Of a DNA stretch of 34,832 nucleotides, positions 29,726-34,832 are shown piece by piece. Every line of letters starts with the position of its first letter. Position 1 is the stretch's first letter. Both the position numbers and the translations under genes were made by a program. Where the stretch lies: NCBI GenBank assembly GCA_938002815.1, contig CALKZT010000067.1, positions 1-34,832 on the forward strand, written 5' to 3'. Origin of the DNA: an uncultured bacterium (GTDB lineage Bacteria; Desulfobacterota; DSM-4660; Desulfatiglandales; CALKZT01). A model generated the notes under the pieces. It had not been told where the DNA came from and did no database searches. It worked only from the letters and a program-made list of their open reading frames with translations.

Positions 29726-29986
29726 ATTATGTGGTCTCAACCCCAAAAGCTCTTCCAATCTTTTGAATCTCTGTTTCTACTGGTATTCCCAGCTCAGCCC
29801 TTTTTCCTCATCGCTAACCACCCTGAGGGGATGGGGTGGCAAAGCTCTTTGTGGCGTCCCTGTGTGATGGTATGCCATCTTCTAAGACTGCTTAGCTCGC
29901 CAACTCTTCCTCAAACAGATCTGGTTTGGGATACCCCTAAATATATTTTGTACCGATTACGCCTCAGAGTCATAGGCTTTTTTGGC

Positions 29987-30015
29987 TTGACATTTTAAAA
30001 AGGACCGATTAATGG
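29987..30015 (+). promoter_or_regulatory. probable sigma70 promoter of the aroK leader
   Basis: TTGACA (29987-29992), 17-nt spacer, TAATGG (30010-30015); immediately upstream of the attenuator leader. Confidence 0.5.
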
Positions 30016-30038
30016 TTTGGCTGTAAATGGGAGATGAG

Positions 30039-30116
30039 ATGGTAAGGTCAACCGGGCACAACGGACAGCTGAATTTCTGGTATTACTTTAGCAGTGGAGG
30101 TGTGCCCAGGGGCTGA
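30039..30116 (+). CDS. aromatic leader peptide of the aroK-aroC attenuator (25 aa: MVRSTGHNGQLNFWYYFSSGGVPRG)
   Basis: Short ORF with five consecutive Phe-Trp-Tyr-Tyr-Phe codons (30075-30089), GGGAG SD-like sequence 5 nt upstream; followed by antiterminator/terminator. Confidence 0.8.
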   Translation: MVRSTGHNGQLNFWYYFSSGGVPRG

Positions 30117-30152
30117 GCCTTACCCTAAACTATCCAAGGCCATGGGCACACC
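30054..30152 (+). promoter_or_regulatory. transcription attenuator: protector (1:2) and antiterminator (2:3) pairings
   Basis: 1:2 GGGCACA (30054-30060)/TGTGCCC (30101-30107); 2:3 GGTGTGCCCA (30099-30108)/TGGGCACACC (30143-30152). Confidence 0.8.
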
Positions 30153-30176
30153 AGTTGCCCATGGCCTTTTTGTTTT
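30136..30176 (+). terminator. intrinsic terminator of the aroK attenuator (3:4)
   Basis: AAGGCCATGGGC-ACACCAGTT-GCCCATGGCCTT (12-bp stem) followed by TTTTTGTTTT. Confidence 0.9.
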
Positions 30177-30185
30177 GGAGGAGAG

Positions 30186-30716
30186 ATGAATATTGTGCTC
30201 ATAGGTTGCAGGGCCGTTGGAAAGACATCCATCGGAAGCCTTCTGGCTCAAGAGCTCAACATGACCTTTGTGGATACGGACCAGTTGTTAGAAGAAAGGC
30301 TGGGGGAAAGTATAGGTTCCTATGTTAAGAGACACGGCTGGGAGGCCATGAGGATGTTAGAGTCGGAAGTTTTGAGATCGTTGCTGGGGATTCAAAACCA
30401 CGTAATTGCCACAGGTGGAGGCTGTGTGGAATCACCAGAAAATCAGAGGCTTTTGAGGTCCTTGGGCCATGTGGTATGGATAAAGGCCCCATCTTCTAAG
30501 ATCCTTGAACGCTTAATTAACGGGCATAGACCCCCGCTGACCTCCTTTGACCCCAAGACGGAACTGGAACTTATACTCAAAAGGAGGAATCCCCTTTACC
30601 TCAAGGCGGCGGATGTGGTCCTGGATACAGGCGAGCTTGGGGTCTTGGAGGCCACCAGGATATTGAAGTTGGCCGTAAATAACCTCAGGAAGGGGTCAAT
30701 ACATGCCGGGCAATAG
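30186..30716 (+). CDS. aroK: shikimate kinase
   Basis: IVLIGCRAVGKTSIGSLLAQEL, FVDTDQLLEERLG, IATGGGCVES. Confidence 0.94.
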   Translation: MNIVLIGCRAVGKTSIGSLLAQELNMTFVDTDQLLEERLGESIGSYVKRHGWEAMRMLESEVLRSLLGIQNHVIATGGGCVESPENQRLLRSLGHVVWIKAPSSKILERLINGHRPPLTSFDPKTELELILKRRNPLYLKAADVVLDTGELGVLEATRILKLAVNNLRKGSIHAGQ

Positions 30717-31830
30717 TTTTGGCCAGGCCTTCAGGGTTACCACCTTTGGGGAGAGCCATGGACCTGGCTTGGGGGCGACTATAGACGGCTGCCCACCGGG
30801 TATAGGCCTCTCTCCCCAAGATTTCTTGGAACCCCTTTTTAGAAGGAGGCCTGGTAGGGGGATCTCCTCTTCCCTTAGAAAGGAAGAGGACCTTGTGGAG
30901 ATTGTCTCCGGGGTATTTGAGGGAAGGACGACAGGGTGCCCGATTACCCTTCTGGTCAAAAACCAGGATCAGAGGCCTGGGGACTACGAGCCATTAAGGC
31001 ACATATTTAGGCCAGGTCATGCAGACATAACCTACCACCTAAAGTACGGCCTACGTGATCACAGAGGAGGGGGAAGGGCCTCTTCCAGGGAGACCGTTGG
31101 GAGGGTCTTGGCTGGTGTGGTGGCCCAAAAGATACTCGAGCCATTGGGGGTAAAGGTCCTCGCCTTTACTGTGGAACTTGCCGGGATAAAGGCAGAGGAA
31201 AGGGACCCTGAGGTGGCTCTTCAAAACCCCTTTCGATGGGGAGACAAAAGGGCACTGCCTTTGATAGAAAAGGCGATCTTGGAGGCCAGGGAGGCAAAGG
31301 ACTCCTTGGGAGGGATTGTGGAAATAGTGGCCAAAAATGTCCCACCTGGGTTGGGAGAGCCTGTATTTGATAAGCTGGATGCAGACCTTGCAAAGGCCAT
31401 CCTCTCTGTGGGCGCCGTAAAAGGGGTTGAGTTTGGAAGGGGATTTGAGGCAGCCAGGATTAGGGGATCCCAAAACAATGACCCCATCTACCGAAGAAAG
31501 GGTGCCGTAGGATTGTGCCCGGGATATCTCTCCAACAATGCCGGAGGGATCTTAGGAGGTATCTCAAATGGGGATGAAATTGTGATACGTGCAGCAATAA
31601 AACCAATCCCTTCAATAGGCCTCAGACAAGAGACGATAGACTCTCATGGAAACCCCATAGAAATTGCACTTGAAGGGAGATTTGATGTCTGTGCGATCCC
31701 AAGGATACTACCTGTTTTGGAGGCAATGGTTTCAATAGTCTTGGCCGACCACCTGCTTAGGCAAAGGGCTATTTTGCATGAGCCATTCTCATCGAGTCCG
31801 GCCTTTCTACCACGAGGCAAGGAATGCTAA
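30703..31830 (+). CDS. aroC: chorismate synthase
   Basis: TFGESHGPGLGATIDGCPPGI, GGGRASSRETVGRVLAG, GNP.E.ALEGRFDVCAIPR. Confidence 0.97.
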   Translation: MPGNSFGQAFRVTTFGESHGPGLGATIDGCPPGIGLSPQDFLEPLFRRRPGRGISSSLRKEEDLVEIVSGVFEGRTTGCPITLLVKNQDQRPGDYEPLRHIFRPGHADITYHLKYGLRDHRGGGRASSRETVGRVLAGVVAQKILEPLGVKVLAFTVELAGIKAEERDPEVALQNPFRWGDKRALPLIEKAILEAREAKDSLGGIVEIVAKNVPPGLGEPVFDKLDADLAKAILSVGAVKGVEFGRGFEAARIRGSQNNDPIYRRKGAVGLCPGYLSNNAGGILGGISNGDEIVIRAAIKPIPSIGLRQETIDSHGNPIEIALEGRFDVCAIPRILPVLEAMVSIVLADHLLRQRAILHEPFSSSPAFLPRGKEC

Positions 31831-32021
31831 AGGGGACCCTCTTTGGCCTTTCACATAGGATGAGCCAGCGCCATTTTGGCTTTGGGTATTTTTATTGGAA
31901 GAGACCTCCACCTGCGACCTTCAGCTATGTATGGCCGCAGGTGGATAAGACCTGCGGCATTTTTGTTTTTAAAAACCATTTATCAAAATCGAAAGCCATT
32001 CAAAAGGGGGAATGTGAATGA
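31824..32021 (+). CDS. aromatic-rich leader ORF upstream of the ADTH synthase gene (alternative start ATG 31860)
   Basis: [49 protein letters not shown]...; ATG overlaps the aroC stop (ATGCTAA), and its TGA overlaps the downstream ATG (ATGA). Confidence 0.65.
   Translation: MLKGTLFGLSHRMSQRHFGFGYFYWKRPPPATFSYVWPQVDKTCGIFVFKNHLSKSKAIQKGECE
31907..31970 (+). terminator. attenuator with mutually exclusive antiterminator and intrinsic terminator upstream of ADTH synthase
   Basis: Antiterminator TCCACCTGCG (31907-31916)/CGCAGGTGGA (31936-31945); terminator GCCGCAGGT (31934-31942)/ACCTGCGGC (31950-31958) then ATTTTTGTTTTT. Confidence 0.85.
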
Positions 32022-32842
32022 CCGGGAAATCAATCAGGCTTGAGAGGATACTAAATCCAAAGACAGGGAAGACGGTGATAATCCCCATGGACCATGGCGT
32101 TACCATGGGGCCCATAAACGGCATTGACAAGATTCGTGATGCCGTTTCCGCTGCCTCATTGGGTGGTGCAGATGGGGTTGTCTTGCACAAGGGGATGGTC
32201 AAGGCAATATCCGGGATCTTTAATCCTCACTTGGCCCTTATTTTGCACCTCTCTGCCAGCACAACTCTTTCCCCAACACCCTTGAAGAAATCATTGGTAT
32301 CCAGTGTAGAGGAGGCAGTCAGGTTGGGTGCCGACTGTGTCTCTGTGCATGTGAACATCGGAAATGCCCACGAAAAAGAGATGCTAAGGGATTTAAGCAG
32401 GGTTTCCAGGGAGGCAGAGTCGTGGGGACTTCCCCTCCTGGCCATGATCTACCCGAGGGGGGAGAGGGTGAAGGACGAATACGACCCAAATCTCATAGCC
32501 CATGCAGCAAGGTTAGGGGCTGAATTAGGTGCTGATATCGTAAAGGTTTCATACACTGGAGACCCCGAAAGTTTTGGAAAGGTAGTGGAAGGTACACCTG
32601 TGCCTGTGGTGATAGCAGGGGGACCTAAGATGGACTCAGACCTAGAGGTCTTAAAGATGGTGAAAGAGGCCATCGATGCTGGAGCTAAAGGGACCTCTAT
32701 TGGCAGAAACGTCTTTCAGCACCCCTTCCCAGCCCTTATGTGCAAGGCCATTTCTTCAATAGTCCATGAAAACAAGGGGGTGGAGGAGGCAGCGGAGATA
32801 TTATGGCAAGGGGAGGATTGGAAGGATGCCCAATGCTGCTAA
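32018..32842 (+). CDS. 2-amino-3,7-dideoxy-D-threo-hept-6-ulosonate (ADTH) synthase, archaeal-type shikimate entry enzyme
   Basis: Class I aldolase of FBA/ADTH synthase family: [45 protein letters not shown]; adjacent aromatic genes and DHQ synthase II. Confidence 0.9.
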   Translation: MTGKSIRLERILNPKTGKTVIIPMDHGVTMGPINGIDKIRDAVSAASLGGADGVVLHKGMVKAISGIFNPHLALILHLSASTTLSPTPLKKSLVSSVEEAVRLGADCVSVHVNIGNAHEKEMLRDLSRVSREAESWGLPLLAMIYPRGERVKDEYDPNLIAHAARLGAELGADIVKVSYTGDPESFGKVVEGTPVPVVIAGGPKMDSDLEVLKMVKEAIDAGAKGTSIGRNVFQHPFPALMCKAISSIVHENKGVEEAAEILWQGEDWKDAQCC

Positions 32843-33920
32843 AGAAGACAAGTTGACCGAATCGCTGAGGGAAAAGATAGATCAACTGGATGAGAAGATC
32901 TGCTCCCTTTTGTTAGAGAGGATCGAGATATCCAAAGAGATTGGGGAGATAAAGAAGAGGAGAGGCGAAGCTTACTACGATCCTTCAAGGGAGACGGAGG
33001 TGTTGGAAAGGGTCTCAATCACAGTAAGAGATCCTAAGGTTCGCAGGGGGCTCAAGGGTATCTTCAACGAGATAATATCATTATCCAGGGCCGTGCAGGC
33101 AGGGCATAAGATTTACTACCTTGGTCCTGAAGGGAGTTTTTGCCATAGGGCCGTCACCTATGCACTGGGGAGTGCGGCCCCTAGGGTTTCCTGCTCTGAT
33201 GTAGAGGAGGTGTTCCATAAGGCCTCTTCAGATGAAGATTCCTTAGGAATAGTACCCTTGGAAAACAGCATAGAAGGCCCTATCGGCCAGGCATACGATC
33301 TGTTGGCAGAGAGCGATCTACTTGTTCAACGAGAGGTGTTTCTACCTATAGGGCTCTCCCTCCTGGGGAGTACTCAGGCAACAAAAAGGGCAAAAAGGCT
33401 TTTTAGCCACCCTGTTGCCCTTGCCCAGGCAAGGCCGTGGATAAGGAAGAATCTATCCTCGGTGGAGGTTGTGGGTGTCCTTAGCACATCCCATGCAGCT
33501 CTTTTGGCCTTGGAGGACGGGGAGGCCCTTGCCATCGCCACGAAGGAGTGTGGAGAGCTCTATGGCTTAAAGGTCATCATAGAAGATATCCCTCTGCGTG
33601 AGAGATCTTGGACAAGGTTTGTCATCCTTGGGAGGCAGGTCCCAAAGCCTACGGGCAAGGACAAGACCTCTGTCTATTTTACACTCCCTCATCGCCCCGG
33701 GACCCTAAGGAGGGCCTTAGAGTCCTTCTCCGATTCAATAAACCTCTGCCTCATATTTTCAAGGCCCCTTAAGGGGAGAGAGTGGGAATACGGCTTTTTC
33801 TTAGACTTGGAAGGCCATATCAATGACCCGAGCGTTTGGGTGGCATTGGATTCCCTCCAGAGACAGAGTGTCACTTACAAATTTCTGGGCTCTTATAGAA
33901 GGGCATGGCCATGCTTATAG
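32826..33920 (+). CDS. pheA: bifunctional chorismate mutase/prephenate dehydratase
   Basis: AroQ-type chorismate mutase [47 protein letters not shown]-terminal ACT domain. ATG 32826 preferred over 32766. Confidence 0.94.
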   Translation: MPNAAKEDKLTESLREKIDQLDEKICSLLLERIEISKEIGEIKKRRGEAYYDPSRETEVLERVSITVRDPKVRRGLKGIFNEIISLSRAVQAGHKIYYLGPEGSFCHRAVTYALGSAAPRVSCSDVEEVFHKASSDEDSLGIVPLENSIEGPIGQAYDLLAESDLLVQREVFLPIGLSLLGSTQATKRAKRLFSHPVALAQARPWIRKNLSSVEVVGVLSTSHAALLALEDGEALAIATKECGELYGLKVIIEDIPLRERSWTRFVILGRQVPKPTGKDKTSVYFTLPHRPGTLRRALESFSDSINLCLIFSRPLKGREWEYGFFLDLEGHINDPSVWVALDSLQRQSVTYKFLGSYRRAWPCL

Positions 33921-34717
33921 GGCCAGATACAAGGATAGGAATAATAGGCGCTGAAGGCAGGATGGGTAGCTTTCTTGTAAGCCTTTCAAGGGAGAAAGGC
34001 TTGGAGGTCTTGCTGGCAGACAAAGGGGTGGGAGATGTTGCGTCTCTTGCAAGGAGTTCTGACCTAATAATACTTGCAATTCCATTTTATGCCATGGATG
34101 AACTTTTGAGGTCCATCGGAGGCCTTATCCGTCCCGAGGCCCTGCTTATGGACATCACCTCCATCAAGATAAGGCCCTTAAAGCTCATGCTAAAGACTAC
34201 CTCCTGTAATGTGGTAGGGGCCCATCCCCTCTTTGGCCCAGAGTCCTTTGATGAAGATGGGCTTGGGGTCATACTGTGCCCGGGTAGGGGTAATGATTCC
34301 CTGAAGATGGCAAGGGCCTTTTGGGAGACTCTTGGATTACAGGTCCATTTATCCAGTGCCGAAGAGCACGATAGGATCATGGGGATTGTACAAGGGGTCT
34401 TTCATGGAATTGCCTTTTCAATGGCGGACTGTTTGGCCAACATGTGCAGCTTAGAGAGGAAAAAGCTAAGAGAACAGAGCACTTTCAATTTTTTGATCAT
34501 GCTGAAAAGGATTAAGGCATTAGTCTTTCAGCCTTCTTTTCTCTACGAGACCATATTTTTTGAGAATCCATTCGCCATAGACAGTATAGAGGCATTTATA
34601 AGGAGTCTAAACGAGTTAAGAGATTGGATCAAAAAGGACGACAGAGAGTCCTTCAGGAGCGAGATAAATAAAATAAAAGAGGTTTTGGGCCATGAAACAA
34701 GTTTGGGTCAAGATTAG
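33905..34717 (+). CDS. tyrA: prephenate dehydrogenase
   Basis: IGIIGAEGRMGSFLVSL, MDITSIK, VVGAHPLFGPES; overlaps pheA by 16 nt. Confidence 0.9.
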   Translation: MAMLIGPDTRIGIIGAEGRMGSFLVSLSREKGLEVLLADKGVGDVASLARSSDLIILAIPFYAMDELLRSIGGLIRPEALLMDITSIKIRPLKLMLKTTSCNVVGAHPLFGPESFDEDGLGVILCPGRGNDSLKMARAFWETLGLQVHLSSAEEHDRIMGIVQGVFHGIAFSMADCLANMCSLERKKLREQSTFNFLIMLKRIKALVFQPSFLYETIFFENPFAIDSIEAFIRSLNELRDWIKKDDRESFRSEINKIKEVLGHETSLGQD

Positions 34718-34832
34718 GAATTGGGATAAGGATATAATCCTTTCTGCTATTGAGTCAGGTGCAGATGCGGTCTGGATAGATGGTGCATATGTCCAGGAGG
34801 CCAAAAAGCTTGGAAGAATTCCTATTATAGCA
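34692..34832 (+). CDS. 3-dehydroquinate synthase II (archaeal type), 3' truncated by window edge
   Basis: MKQVWVKIRNWDKDIILSAIESGADAVWIDGAYVQEAKKLGRIPIIA matches the DHQS II N-terminus; not in the supplied ORF track. Confidence 0.85.
   Translation, partial: MKQVWVKIRNWDKDIILSAIESGADAVWIDGAYVQEAKKLGRIPIIA

Noticed and set aside
29729-29998. Plus-strand ORF (89 aa) and minus-strand fragments (e.g. AELGIPVETEIQKIGRAFGVETT*) between the antiporter and aroK
   Set aside because: No recognisable family, no SD, frames broken by several stops; overlaps the aroK promoter. Possibly relic sequence but not supportable.

Overview
This is a gene-dense bacterial chromosomal window. By gene content it resembles a deltaproteobacterial or related sulfate-reducer-type anaerobe; that taxonomy is inference. 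It holds (1) the 3' part of a porin gene, then a complete pstS-pstC-pstA-pstB-phoU-phoB-phoR phosphate operon with a TTAAC/CTAAC triple direct repeat (11-bp period) upstream; (2) a small His-rich ORF built of 24-bp repeats; (3) a housekeeping block phoH-pgpH(7TM-HD)-ybeY-pdxJ-acpS-tsaE-lysC-HhH-tsaD-HAD-LysE; (4) a mostly minus-strand block: AMMECR1 protein, sugar nucleotidyltransferase, acyl-CoA dehydrogenase, an uncharacterised ORF, a Zn-ribbon/HEAT protein, FmdB, (plus-strand) a Gate-domain membrane protein, and an exported rhodanese; (5) selB and a CPA2/TrkA-N antiporter; (6) an aromatic amino-acid cluster aroK-aroC-ADTH synthase-pheA-tyrA-DHQ synthase II (archaeal-type early shikimate route). 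The most interesting signal is two ribosome-mediated attenuators in that cluster. One precedes aroK, with leader peptide ...LNFWYYFSSGGVPRG* and 1:2, 2:3 and 3:4 pairings all visible. The other lies between aroC and the ADTH synthase gene, with leader ...[20 protein letters not shown]. It has a 10-bp antiterminator and a 9-bp terminator but no leader stop codon, and a Pro-Pro-Pro motif sits on the antiterminator strand. No CRISPR, rRNA, tRNA or clear mobile element was found. All calls come from reading sequence and the ORF track; no searches were run.
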